A stretch of DNA of 64,000 nt from positions 820,170 to 884,169 of the forward strand of contig NZ_JAEFCA010000001.1 of the NCBI RefSeq assembly GCF_016405855.1, read 5' to 3'. The notes beneath the pieces are model-generated. The model was not told the origin of the DNA, searched no databases, and saw only the letters and a list, made by a program, of their open reading frames with translations. A program made the translations under genes and the position numbers. The stretch comes from Flavobacterium sp. IB48 (GTDB lineage: Bacteria > Bacteroidota > Bacteroidia > Flavobacteriales > Flavobacteriaceae). The number at the start of each line of letters is the position of its first letter. Within the stretch, counting starts at the first letter, position 1. Of this stretch, positions 18,480 through 26,444 are shown piece after piece.

Positions 18480-18528
18480 TTCTAAGTCGTAAAGTCGAAA
18501 GTCAAAAGTCATAAAGTCGGAAATACAA
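18480..18528. repeat. Dispersed repeat A, copy 2
   Basis: Three tandem units related to AAGTCGAAAGTCATAAAGTC fill the gap between sufC and the four-helix-bundle gene. Confidence 0.65.
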
Positions 18529-18529
18529 T

Positions 18530-18898
18530 ATGAGTAAATTCAAATCTTTTGAGGAAATAAATTCTTGGCAAAAATCTCGAATCTTCAATAAGAAAATATA
18601 TTTGATTACTGAAAATTCTAATTTCAAAAAAGACTTTGATTTTGTTAGACAAATTAGACGTGCATCACTTTCTATATCATCAAATATAGCGGAAGGTTTT
18701 GAGAGAAATACAGACAAAGAGTTTATTTACTTTTTATATGTAGCCAAAGCATCAGCAGGAGAAGTAAGATCTCAATTATATTTAGCTTTTGATTTAGAAT
18801 ATATTATAAAAGAAGAATTTGAAATGCTTTTAGAATCGGTAACAGAAATATCGAAATTATTAAGCGGTTTCATTAAATATTTGAGCCCAAAGTCATAA
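18530..18898 (+). CDS. Four-helix-bundle protein (23S rRNA IVP-like family)
   Basis: A 122-residue helical protein of the four-helix-bundle family first known from 23S rRNA intervening sequences. The family pattern is clear: FEEINSWQKSRIFNK at the N-terminus, FVRQIRRASLSISSNIAEGF at about residues 40-60 and FLYVAKASAGEVRSQL at about 73-88. The function is unknown across the family. The gene splits sufC from sufD and has a repeat A copy at each end (18480 and 18890), so it looks inserted together with the repeats. It has no evident link to Fe-S assembly. Confidence 0.85.
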   Translation: MSKFKSFEEINSWQKSRIFNKKIYLITENSNFKKDFDFVRQIRRASLSISSNIAEGFERNTDKEFIYFLYVAKASAGEVRSQLYLAFDLEYIIKEEFEMLLESVTEISKLLSGFIKYLSPKS

Positions 18899-19010
18899 AG
18901 TCGAAAGCCATAAAGTCAAAAACTTTATGCTTTAATTCTTGACCTTTAGGCAAAAACAGTCGACAATCTAAAGTCTTTCGACTTTCGACTTTCGACTTTA
19001 AGACTAAAAC
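18890..19010. repeat. Dispersed repeat A, copy 3 (long inverted form)
   Basis: Direct units of AAAGTCATAAAGTCGAAAG overlap the end of the four-helix gene. They are followed about 60 bases later by the complementary CTTTCGACTTTCGACTTT array, so the region can fold into a long imperfect hairpin before sufD. Confidence 0.65.
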
Positions 19011-19015
19011 AGAAA

Positions 19016-20332
19016 ATGGATTTAAAAGAAAAATTAGTATCGTCTTTTATGGCTTTTGAAGAGCGTGTTGATGTACATTCAGATTTACATGACATACGCA
19101 CAAATGCTTTAAAAAACTTCGAAAATAAAGGTTTCCCAACCAAAAAAGAAGAAGCTTGGAAATATACATCGCTAAATGCCATCTTAAAAAATGACTTTAC
19201 GGTTTTTCCAAAGCAGGAAAATGCAATCGAATTTAATCAGGTAAAAAAATACTTTTTACACGAAATTGATACGTACAAATTAGTATTTATCGATGGTGTT
19301 TTCAGTTCACATTTGTCTTCTACAACGCATGACGGAATTGATGTTTGCTTGATGTCATCAGCATTGACCAAACCAAAATATAAAATGGTTATTGATACAT
19401 ACTTTAATCAGATTGCAAGTAAAGATGACAGCTTGACTTCATTGAATACGGCTTTTGCAATTGAAGGTGCTTTTATCAATATCCCAAAGAAAAAAGTGGC
19501 TGATAAACCAATTGAGATCATGTATTTCTCAACAGGAAATGAAGCAGCTTTAATGGTTCAGCCAAGAAATTTGGTTATTGTGGGCGAAAATTCACATGTT
19601 CAAATTATTGAGCGCCACCAAAGTTTGAATGAAAATCCGGTTTTAACAAACTCTGTTACTGAGATTTTTGCTCAAAAACGTGCGATTGTTGATTATTACA
19701 AAATTCAAAACGATAATAGTGAAGCCAATTTAATTGACAACACTTACGTTTCGCAACAACAGGAAAGCCATGCTTACGTGCACACTTTCTCTTTTGGTGG
19801 AAATTTAACTCGTAACAACTTAAACTTTTATCACTTTGGTGAAAGATTGACAAGTACGCTTAACGGAATTTCAATCTTAAATGACAAACAACACGTTGAC
19901 CATTATACTTTGGTAAACCACGCACAACCAAATTGCGAAAGTTTCCAAGATTATAAAGGAATTTTCTCTGATCGCTCAACAGGAGTTTTCAACGGAAAAG
20001 TTTTGGTAGAAAAAGAAGCTCAAAAAACAAATGCTTTCCAAAAAAGCAACAACATTTTATTGAGTGACAAAGCAACAATCAACGCAAAACCACAATTAGA
20101 GATTTTTGCTGATGACGTAAAATGTTCTCACGGATGTACTGTTGGACAGCTTGATGAAACAGCAATGTTCTACATGCAGTCGCGCGGAATCCCGAAAAAA
20201 GAAGCTAAAGCTTTATTAATGTACGCATTCTCAAATGCCGTTATCGAAAGCATTAAAATACCAGAATTAAAACAAAGAATTACTAAAATCATTGCTACGA
20301 AATTAGGTGTGAATTTAGGATTTGATTTGTAA
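19016..20332 (+). CDS. sufD: Fe-S cluster assembly protein SufD
   Basis: A 438-residue SufD, paralogous to SufB and its partner in the SufBC2D scaffold. Family features are the KKEEAWKYTS segment near residue 42, and the C-terminal motif DVKCSHGCTVGQLD (about residues 367-380) followed by QSRGIPKKEAKALL. It sits on the sufBC strand after the four-helix gene. A strong hairpin follows the stop, so the first SUF unit ends here. Confidence 0.96.
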   Translation: MDLKEKLVSSFMAFEERVDVHSDLHDIRTNALKNFENKGFPTKKEEAWKYTSLNAILKNDFTVFPKQENAIEFNQVKKYFLHEIDTYKLVFIDGVFSSHLSSTTHDGIDVCLMSSALTKPKYKMVIDTYFNQIASKDDSLTSLNTAFAIEGAFINIPKKKVADKPIEIMYFSTGNEAALMVQPRNLVIVGENSHVQIIERHQSLNENPVLTNSVTEIFAQKRAIVDYYKIQNDNSEANLIDNTYVSQQQESHAYVHTFSFGGNLTRNNLNFYHFGERLTSTLNGISILNDKQHVDHYTLVNHAQPNCESFQDYKGIFSDRSTGVFNGKVLVEKEAQKTNAFQKSNNILLSDKATINAKPQLEIFADDVKCSHGCTVGQLDETAMFYMQSRGIPKKEAKALLMYAFSNAVIESIKIPELKQRITKIIATKLGVNLGFDL

Positions 20333-20337
20333 ACATT

Positions 20338-20414
20338 CTTAACCGCAAAGAGCGCTAAGGTTTACGCAAGGTTCGCAAAGTTTTTAATTAAGCTTTGCGA
20401 ACTTTGCGTTTTTA
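20338..20414 (+). terminator. Terminator after sufD, made of repeat B
   Basis: The stem 20365-20380 pairs with 20393-20408 (CGCAAGGTTCGCAAAG with CTTTGCGAACTTTGCG, one mismatch) and is followed by a T-run. The sequence belongs to dispersed repeat B, also found at 54981-55222. Confidence 0.75.
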
Positions 20415-20421
20415 AAACAAT

Positions 20422-20610
20422 TTATTCTTCTACTTTTTTAAATCTTCTCTTAAAAAAGAATACAAACAATGAAAAAATACTGCAAAAAATAATAGCAGTA
20501 ATTTCATTAATCCATATACTATATATTAAAAATCCAAGACTCCCAATAAAAATTATTGTACTAACTAAATAATACAAAAATCTAAGTTCTTCATTTAATT
20601 TTACTTTCAT
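20422..20610 (-). CDS. Small two-helix membrane protein, unknown function
   Basis: A 62-residue protein with two membrane segments (about residues 11-31 and 34-52) and a basic C-terminal tail (FKRRFKKVEE). It starts 12 bases after the stop of the serine hydrolase gene on the same strand, so it may be co-transcribed. Short length and lack of a known family make it uncertain, but the membrane topology and spacing favour a real gene. Confidence 0.5.
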   Translation of the reverse strand: MKVKLNEELRFLYYLVSTIIFIGSLGFLIYSIWINEITAIIFCSIFSLFVFFFKRRFKKVEE

Positions 20611-20622
20611 AACTGCCCTAAA

Positions 20623-21972
20623 TTACTTTTTCACAGAAGAAATAACCTCCTTCAAAAACCCATTAAAATCAAATCCAGGCTCTTCTTCTCTTACTCCCAT
20701 TCTCACAATTACCATATCCAAAGACGGAATAATCGCCACCATTTGACCTTGGTAACCGCTGCAATAAAACATATCACGAGGAACATCTGGGAATTTCCCT
20801 CCAGCGTTTAACCAAAATTGCGCTCCATATTTTCCATCAGAAGTATTCGTTGGAGTTGATGTGTATTTTACCCAACCTTCGTCTAAAATTTGTTCTCCGT
20901 TCCAGTTTCCTTTATGAAGATATAACAATCCAAATTTTGACCAGTCTCTTGGTGTTGCCCATCCGTAAGATGAACCTACAAACGTTCCTGACATATCCTG
21001 CTCCACAATCATCGAATTCATTCCTATTTTATCGATTACGGCGCTGTACCAAAAATCAAGATATTCTTGTTGTGTTTTAAATTGGCTTCTTAAAATTCGA
21101 GATAATAAATTGGTTGTTCCAGAAGAATAATACCAATGAGTATTTGGTTTATATTTTGCTGGTTTGTCCATTTGAACTTTTCCCATATCTTCAGCCTGAA
21201 AAAGCATTTTTGTAGCATCGCAAATTGTACTGTAATTCTCTTCCCATTCTAGACCAGAATTCATGTGAAGCAAATCATTGATCGTAATATTTTTACGCTC
21301 ATCGTTCTGCCATTCTTTAACTGGAGCAGGTTTATAAATATCAATTTTTCCTTGTTTCGCCAAAACTCCAAAAGCTGAACTCGTAATACTTTTTGTCATC
21401 GACCAACCCAAAATTTTGCTGTTTTTATTGAAACCTATATCGTATTTTTCGCCGATTAATTTGTCTTTATATAAAACGACAACGGCGCGCGTGCGTTTTG
21501 CTTTTCCTCCATTTTTATCAAAAGAATCATCAATTGCTTTTTTTAATTTTGCGTAATCGACATTCGCGAAAGCGGTATCTTTTGGTTCATTATTTCCGTA
21601 AGGGAAAGGAAGATTGTTTTCTAGTTTTGTTCTTTTTGGAAGCAAATAAGGCTTCGAAATATCAAAATTATCATTAATCAAAGTTGCTCCTAATCCTTCA
21701 CGATAAATCGCTTTTCTTTCTTTTAATCCATAAACAGAAGCGACCGCAAATTTCCCAGCATCATCAATTGCGTTTTTCGCTAGATCTATCATTTTAATAT
21801 CATTATCCGTTTTCTCAATTAAATCCAACGGACGATTATCAATAAAATGCCCTGATGCAACACTTTTAGCCGAGAAACCAGAAATCAGATCAAGTTTCGG
21901 ATACGTTGTGAAACCGAAATACAAAAAAGCCAGAACTAATACAAGAAGGAATACTTTGAGAATTTTTTTCAT
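20623..21972 (-). CDS. Serine hydrolase, beta-lactamase class C / DD-peptidase-like family
   Basis: A 449-residue protein with an N-terminal membrane anchor or signal (about residues 4-22). The catalytic SxxK motif is visible as SMTK near residue 191. YSSGTTN near residue 282 takes the place of the YxN motif. The third motif is less clear. Family members include esterases, DD-peptidases and class C beta-lactamases; the long N-terminal extension of about 130 residues before the core argues against a dedicated beta-lactamase. The probable location is periplasmic. It lies on the opposite strand and separates the two SUF transcription units. Confidence 0.85.
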   Translation of the reverse strand: MKKILKVFLLVLVLAFLYFGFTTYPKLDLISGFSAKSVASGHFIDNRPLDLIEKTDNDIKMIDLAKNAIDDAGKFAVASVYGLKERKAIYREGLGATLINDNFDISKPYLLPKRTKLENNLPFPYGNNEPKDTAFANVDYAKLKKAIDDSFDKNGGKAKRTRAVVVLYKDKLIGEKYDIGFNKNSKILGWSMTKSITSSAFGVLAKQGKIDIYKPAPVKEWQNDERKNITINDLLHMNSGLEWEENYSTICDATKMLFQAEDMGKVQMDKPAKYKPNTHWYYSSGTTNLLSRILRSQFKTQQEYLDFWYSAVIDKIGMNSMIVEQDMSGTFVGSSYGWATPRDWSKFGLLYLHKGNWNGEQILDEGWVKYTSTPTNTSDGKYGAQFWLNAGGKFPDVPRDMFYCSGYQGQMVAIIPSLDMVIVRMGVREEEPGFDFNGFLKEVISSVKK

Positions 21973-22158
21973 AATGATTAGATATTTTTACTGCAATATA
22001 AATAATTTATGTTCACGATTTTAAGTGTCAAATTAGAAAACCATTTCAGATAATTCAGAAAACTTAATTGATTTTTACAGAATCAGCATTTACAGCTTCA
22101 AACAATGGCATCATAAAAGGAAATTATAGAATTTCTGTATAAACAAATTTAGTTTTAG

Positions 22159-22166
22159 TACTTTTG
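22159..22166 (+). promoter_or_regulatory. -7 promoter element for sufS
   Basis: TACTTTTG matches TAnnTTTG, 26 bases before the sufS start. It shows that the second SUF unit has its own promoter. Confidence 0.5.
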
Positions 22167-22191
22167 TAAATAGATTTTTTCTAAATAAGAC

Positions 22192-23406
22192 ATGCTAGAT
22201 ATTCAAAAAATAAGAGCTGATTTCCCAATACTTTCTCAAACTGTAAACGGAAAGCCATTAGTATATTTCGACAACGGAGCTACTTCGCAAAAACCACAAG
22301 TTGTGATTGATGCAGAAGTAAAATATTATCAAGAAATCAACGCGAACATTCACCGTGGCGTTCACACTTTAAGCCAGTTAGCAACTGATGCTTACGAGAT
22401 TTCTCGTGGAAAAGTAAAAGATCACATCAATGCTAAACATGCGCACGAAGTGCTTTTTACTTCGGGAACAACTCACGGAATTAATTTAGTTGCAAACGGA
22501 TTTGCTTCGATTTTAAAATCTGGTGACGAAGTGGTTGTTTCTTCTTTGGAACACCATAGTAACATTGTGCCTTGGCAAATGTTATGCGAAAAAACTGGAG
22601 CAATTTTAAGAGTTATTCCAATCAATGATAATGGAGAATTAATCATTGAGGAATTTGATAAACTGCTTTCAGATAAAACGAAAATTGTTACCGTAAATCA
22701 TATTTCAAATGCATTGGGTGTAATTAATCCAATCAAATATATTATCGATAAGGCACATTCATTTGGAGCTGCGGTTTTAATTGATGGCGCGCAGGCTGTT
22801 CCGCATTTAAAACCAGATGTTCAGGAATTAGACTGCGATTTTTATGCTTTTTCTGGCCATAAAATGTGCGGTCCAACCGGAACTGGAATTCTTTACGGAA
22901 AAGAAGCTTGGCTGAATAAACTTCCTCCTTACCAAGGCGGCGGAGAAATGATCAAAGAAGTTACTTTCGAGAAAACAACCTACGCAGATTTACCGCATAA
23001 ATTTGAAGCTGGAACTCCAAATATCGCTGGCGGAATTGTATTAGGAACTGCAATTGATTATTTGAACAACATTGGCTTCGAAAATATTGAGGCATACGAA
23101 CACGAACTTTTAGAACACGCTACAAAACGTCTTAATGAAATTGAAGGTATCCGAATTTACGGAAACACCAAAAACAAAGCTTCTGTAGTTTCGTTTAATA
23201 TTGATGGAATTCATCCGTATGATATTGGTTCTATTATAGATAAGTTAGGAATTGCAGTTAGAACAGGACATCACTGTGCTCAACCAATTATGAACTTCTT
23301 CTGTATTCCGGGAACAATTCGTGCTTCTTTCTCATTTTATAATACAAAAGAAGAAATTGATGCTATGGTTGATGCTGTTAAGAAAGCACAAACTATGTTA
23401 AGCTAA
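22192..23406 (+). CDS. sufS: Cysteine desulfurase SufS
   Basis: A 404-residue PLP enzyme that takes sulfur from cysteine and passes it as persulfide to SufE. The PLP lysine is in FSGHKMCGPTG (about residue 225) and the catalytic cysteine is in RTGHHCAQP (about residue 363). This short-loop pattern is that of type II (SufS/CsdA) enzymes rather than IscS. sufE lies two genes downstream, as expected for the SufS-SufE pair. Confidence 0.97.
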   Translation: MLDIQKIRADFPILSQTVNGKPLVYFDNGATSQKPQVVIDAEVKYYQEINANIHRGVHTLSQLATDAYEISRGKVKDHINAKHAHEVLFTSGTTHGINLVANGFASILKSGDEVVVSSLEHHSNIVPWQMLCEKTGAILRVIPINDNGELIIEEFDKLLSDKTKIVTVNHISNALGVINPIKYIIDKAHSFGAAVLIDGAQAVPHLKPDVQELDCDFYAFSGHKMCGPTGTGILYGKEAWLNKLPPYQGGGEMIKEVTFEKTTYADLPHKFEAGTPNIAGGIVLGTAIDYLNNIGFENIEAYEHELLEHATKRLNEIEGIRIYGNTKNKASVVSFNIDGIHPYDIGSIIDKLGIAVRTGHHCAQPIMNFFCIPGTIRASFSFYNTKEEIDAMVDAVKKAQTMLS

Positions 23407-23418
23407 AAAACAAATTAT

Positions 23419-23844
23419 ATGCGAATAGTATCATTATTGCTCCTGACACTTTTTATTGCTACGGGATGCTGCAGTCAAAAAAAAGCAGACATGAAATCGA
23501 CTCAAATTGAATACTCTGCACTTTCAAGGGGCTATTATAAAGTAATAACTGTAGAAAACAAATCTGTTTCAGTTGTTAAAGAACGTAATGCTGAAGCTGT
23601 TAAAAGCACGATTAATGATGCGAAATGGAACGAGATTGTTTCAGCATATTCAAAAGTTAATTTAGACAATCTTTCTACCTTAAAAGCACCGACAGACAAA
23701 CGCACTTATGATGGCGCTGCAATAGGAAATTTAAAAATAACTAAAGAAGGAAAAACATACGAAACACCAGGTTTTGACAATGGTTTTCCACCAAAAGAAA
23801 TCGAAAAACTAGTTAATTTATTAGTTGATTTTTCTAAAGAATAA
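23419..23844 (+). CDS. Small lipoprotein between sufS and sufE
   Basis: A 141-residue protein with a lipoprotein signal (hydrophobic stretch, then IATGCCS, Cys near residue 17). The mature part has the segments LSRGYYKVITVENKS and GAAIGNLKITKEGKTYETPGFDNG, which are common in small Flavobacteria lipoproteins of unknown role. It starts 12 bases after sufS and ends 2 bases before sufE, so it is clearly in the operon. A role in Fe-S assembly is not expected for an exported protein, so its presence is odd. Confidence 0.75.
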   Translation: MRIVSLLLLTLFIATGCCSQKKADMKSTQIEYSALSRGYYKVITVENKSVSVVKERNAEAVKSTINDAKWNEIVSAYSKVNLDNLSTLKAPTDKRTYDGAAIGNLKITKEGKTYETPGFDNGFPPKEIEKLVNLLVDFSKE

Positions 23845-23846
23845 TT

Positions 23847-24272
23847 ATGACAATAAAAGAAATACAAGACGAAATAATAGACGAATTTTCAATGTTCGAT
23901 GACTGGATGCAGCGTTATGAGTACATCATCGAACTAGGAAAAAGTCTTCCGTTAATTAAAGAAGAATACAAAACCGAAGATAATTTAATCAAAGGCTGTC
24001 AGTCTAAAGTTTGGTTGCAAGGTGAACAGCAAGATGATAAAATTGTTTTTACGGCAGATAGTGATGCTATTTTGACTAAAGGAATAATTGCAATTTTAAT
24101 TCGTGCTTTCTCTAATCAAAAAGCAAAAGATATCTTAGAAGCTGATACTGATTTTATAGACGAAATCGGCTTAAAAGAACATTTATCCGCAACACGCGCC
24201 AACGGTTTGGTTTCGATGATAAAAAACATCAAAATGTACGCTTTGGCTTTTGATGCTAAAAACAAAAATTAA
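23847..24272 (+). CDS. sufE: Sulfur acceptor protein SufE
   Basis: A 141-residue SufE that accepts persulfide sulfur from SufS and delivers it to SufB. The acceptor cysteine is in IKGCQSKVW (about residue 51), and the surrounding family pattern (FDDWMQRYEYIIELGK at the N-terminus) is intact. Confidence 0.95.
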   Translation: MTIKEIQDEIIDEFSMFDDWMQRYEYIIELGKSLPLIKEEYKTEDNLIKGCQSKVWLQGEQQDDKIVFTADSDAILTKGIIAILIRAFSNQKAKDILEADTDFIDEIGLKEHLSATRANGLVSMIKNIKMYALAFDAKNKN

Positions 24273-24281
24273 ATTTCTTCT

Positions 24282-24341
24282 GCCACAAATTACACGAATA
24301 AACACTAATTTTTAATTCGGGAAATTTGTGAAATTCGTGGC
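24282..24341. repeat. Dispersed repeat C, copy 1 (inverted GCCAC...GTGGC)
   Basis: An imperfect inverted repeat starts GCCACAAATTACACGAAT and ends AATTTGTGAAATTCGTGGC, between sufE and the DUF59 gene. A related copy lies at 35789-35894 and a shorter relative at 26343-26401. Confidence 0.6.
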
Positions 24342-24359
24342 AAAAAAACAAATAACAAA

Positions 24360-24683
24360 ATGGAACAAGAAATAGACACAAACGAATTAGGAGAATCAAT
24401 CGTAAGAGTTTTAAAAGGAATTTACGATCCAGAGATTCCTGTAGATATTTATGAATTAGGATTAATTTACGACGTAATGGTAAACACAGATTACGAAGTA
24501 AAAATCCTGATGACACTTACTTCACCAAATTGCCCAGTTGCAGAAAGCTTACCTAGAGAAGTTGAAGAAAAAGTAAAAACAATAGAAAACATCAAAGATG
24601 TAGACGTTGAAATTACTTTTGATCCGCCTTGGAGCAAAGATTTAATGAGCGAAGAAGCAAAATTAGAATTAGGAATGCTTTAA
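24360..24683 (+). CDS. DUF59/MIP18-type SUF assembly protein (SufT-like)
   Basis: A 107-residue single-domain DUF59 (MIP18) protein. The family motif GIYDPEIPVDIYELGLI (about residues 20-36) and the NCPVAESLP segment with its conserved cysteine (about residue 58) are intact, and it ends in DPPWSKDLMSEEAK. Such proteins act in Fe-S maturation beside SUF systems in many bacteria. It is probably co-transcribed with sufS-sufE, with a repeat C hairpin between. Confidence 0.9.
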   Translation: MEQEIDTNELGESIVRVLKGIYDPEIPVDIYELGLIYDVMVNTDYEVKILMTLTSPNCPVAESLPREVEEKVKTIENIKDVDVEITFDPPWSKDLMSEEAKLELGML

Positions 24684-24685
24684 AA

Positions 24686-24758
24686 AATAGTCATAAAGTT
24701 GAAAGTCATAAAGTCCAAAGTAAAAGACTTTATGACTTTCGACTTTCGACTTTCAGAC
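24686..24758. repeat. Dispersed repeat A, copy 4 (inverted)
   Basis: Direct units AGTCATAAAGTTGAAAGTC are followed by the complementary GACTTTATGACTTTCGACTT array and can fold into a hairpin between the DUF59 and DUF2480 genes. Confidence 0.7.
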
Positions 24759-24764
24759 TAGAAG

Positions 24765-25274
24765 ATGGAAGAAATTATCAATAAAGTTGCCAATAGTGCT
24801 TTAGAGGTTTTTGATCTTGAAGATTATTATCCAAAAGGAATACGTGTGCAGATTGACATTTCGCAATGGCTTTTGGAAGGATTTTTATTGAAAGAAAAAG
24901 ACTTTAGAGAGTATCTTAAAAATCACGATTGGTCGCAATATCAGGATCAATATGTTGCTGTACATTGTAGTACAGATGCCATAATTCCTGCTTGGGCATT
25001 AATCTTGGTGAGTGTTCATTTGGCTCCTTTTGCAAAAAAAGTAGTTAATGGAACTATTGAAGATCTTGACGCAAGCCTTTACGAAGAAATTTTAAGTACA
25101 ATTGACTATTCTGCCTACAAAGGCAAACCTGTCATTGTAAAAGGCTGTTCTAGAAAACCAGTTCCAATGCGCGCTTATATTTTAGCTACAACTCACTTAC
25201 AGCCGTTTGCAAGAAGCATAATGTACGGAGAAGCATGTTCTGCAGTACCTTTATATAAAGAATCTAAGAAATAA
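24765..25274 (+). CDS. DUF2480 family protein
   Basis: A 169-residue cytosolic protein of the DUF2480 family, which is found next to SUF genes in many Bacteroidota. Visible segments are QIDISQWLLEGFLLKEKDFR near residues 26-45, and VIVKGCSRKPVPMRAYI with a cysteine near residue 143. The function is unknown. The conserved placement after sufE and the DUF59 gene suggests a role linked to Fe-S proteins, but this is guilt by association. Confidence 0.85.
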   Translation: MEEIINKVANSALEVFDLEDYYPKGIRVQIDISQWLLEGFLLKEKDFREYLKNHDWSQYQDQYVAVHCSTDAIIPAWALILVSVHLAPFAKKVVNGTIEDLDASLYEEILSTIDYSAYKGKPVIVKGCSRKPVPMRAYILATTHLQPFARSIMYGEACSAVPLYKESKK

Positions 25275-25320
25275 CCTGCAATAACAACGCATCAACCTTT
25301 ATCTTTCAATTGGTTTTTAG

Positions 25321-25328
25321 TATATTTG
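25321..25328 (+). promoter_or_regulatory. -7 promoter element for the DUF3078 gene
   Basis: TATATTTG matches TAnnTTTG and is 24 bases before the ATG at 25353, so this gene probably has its own promoter. Confidence 0.5.
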
Positions 25329-25352
25329 ATAATACACTCTAAACTAAAAACC

Positions 25353-26303
25353 ATGAGAAAGCTAACTCTATTACTTTTCATTTTAGTAAACTTCACGTTT
25401 GTACAAGCCCAAAATTCAGAAAAAGAGTTAATTCAGAATACTGAAAAGGCAGTAAAAAAAATTAACGATACTATCGAAGGCGAAGGCTGGAAAACAAAAG
25501 GAACTGTTTCTCTTTTACTGAATCAATCGAGTTTTAACAACTGGATTGCAGGAGGTGAAGACAGCTTTTCTGGAACGTTAGGAATCAATTATGATTTCAA
25601 CTATAAAAAAGATGATTTAACTTGGGACAACAAAGTTTTAGCATCGTACGGTCTTCTTCAAACCAAAAATGATGACTTCACAAAAAAAACAGATGACCGT
25701 TTAGAATTCAACTCCATACTCGGAAAAAAAGCTTTTGGACAATGGTATTATTCATACTTTCTAAATTTTAGAACACAATTTTCAACGGGCTACATTTATG
25801 ATCAAGATGAAAATGGGAAGCAGATAAGGACTGAACAAACCAAATTTATGTCTCCGGGATATCTTACCACTGGTCCTGGTATTTACTGGACAAAAGATGA
25901 TAATCTTAAAATAAATTTTGCTCCTCTAACTTCAAAATTCACTTTTGTAGACAATGCCTATACAACTGGAATTGACAGATTTACTGGTCTACCATATGTA
26001 GACGGCAGTTATTTTGGTGTTGACGAAGGCAAAACTATGCGTTACGAACTTGGTTTTTATGCTTCAGTCTATTACAAATTGGCAATCATGACAAATGTGA
26101 CTGCCGAAAACACACTTAACCTTTATTCAAATTATCTTGAAGACCCACAAAATGTCGATATAAATTATTCGCTAAATGTCATAATGAAAATCAACAAGTT
26201 TCTATCTGCTAATTTATCGTTTCAGGCTATTTATGATGATAATGCATTTGCAGGACTCCAAACTAGAGAAGTATTTGGCTTAGGAGTTAATTTTGGATTT
26301 TAA
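25353..26303 (+). CDS. DUF3078 family secreted protein, probable outer-membrane barrel
   Basis: A 316-residue protein with a signal peptide (MRKLTLLLFILVNFTFVQAQ). The mature part begins with GWKTKGTVSLLLNQSSFNNW, typical of DUF3078. It then alternates amphipathic beta strands rich in aromatic residues and ends in Phe (GLGVNFGF), the usual outer-membrane-barrel pattern. An upstream ATG at 25326 would put nine residues before the signal peptide, so I chose 25353. The role is unknown. Confidence 0.82.
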   Translation: MRKLTLLLFILVNFTFVQAQNSEKELIQNTEKAVKKINDTIEGEGWKTKGTVSLLLNQSSFNNWIAGGEDSFSGTLGINYDFNYKKDDLTWDNKVLASYGLLQTKNDDFTKKTDDRLEFNSILGKKAFGQWYYSYFLNFRTQFSTGYIYDQDENGKQIRTEQTKFMSPGYLTTGPGIYWTKDDNLKINFAPLTSKFTFVDNAYTTGIDRFTGLPYVDGSYFGVDEGKTMRYELGFYASVYYKLAIMTNVTAENTLNLYSNYLEDPQNVDINYSLNVIMKINKFLSANLSFQAIYDDNAFAGLQTREVFGLGVNFGF

Positions 26304-26342
26304 TTATCCATTGTACTAGATTCCGGCGTAAAAATTATTAAT

Positions 26343-26401
26343 GCCACAGATTAAAAGATTTAAAAGGATTTTTTAATCTAAATAATCCTTTAATCTGTGG
26401 C
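26343..26401 (+). terminator. Hairpin after the DUF3078 gene (repeat C relative)
   Basis: The perfect 13-bp stem GCCACAGATTAAA/TTTAATCTGTGGC (26343-26355 with 26389-26401) lies 39 bases after the stop. Its ends resemble repeat C. Confidence 0.55.
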
Positions 26402-26406
26402 AAAAC

Positions 26407-26438
26407 AAAAAAGCTTTTGAATTTATCAAAAGCTTTTC
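26407..26438 (-). terminator. Rho-independent terminator after hflX
   Basis: The stem AAAAGCTTTTGA/TCAAAAGCTTTT is followed on the minus strand by a T-run, directly downstream of the hflX stop. Confidence 0.8.
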
Positions 26439-26444
26439 TTCATT

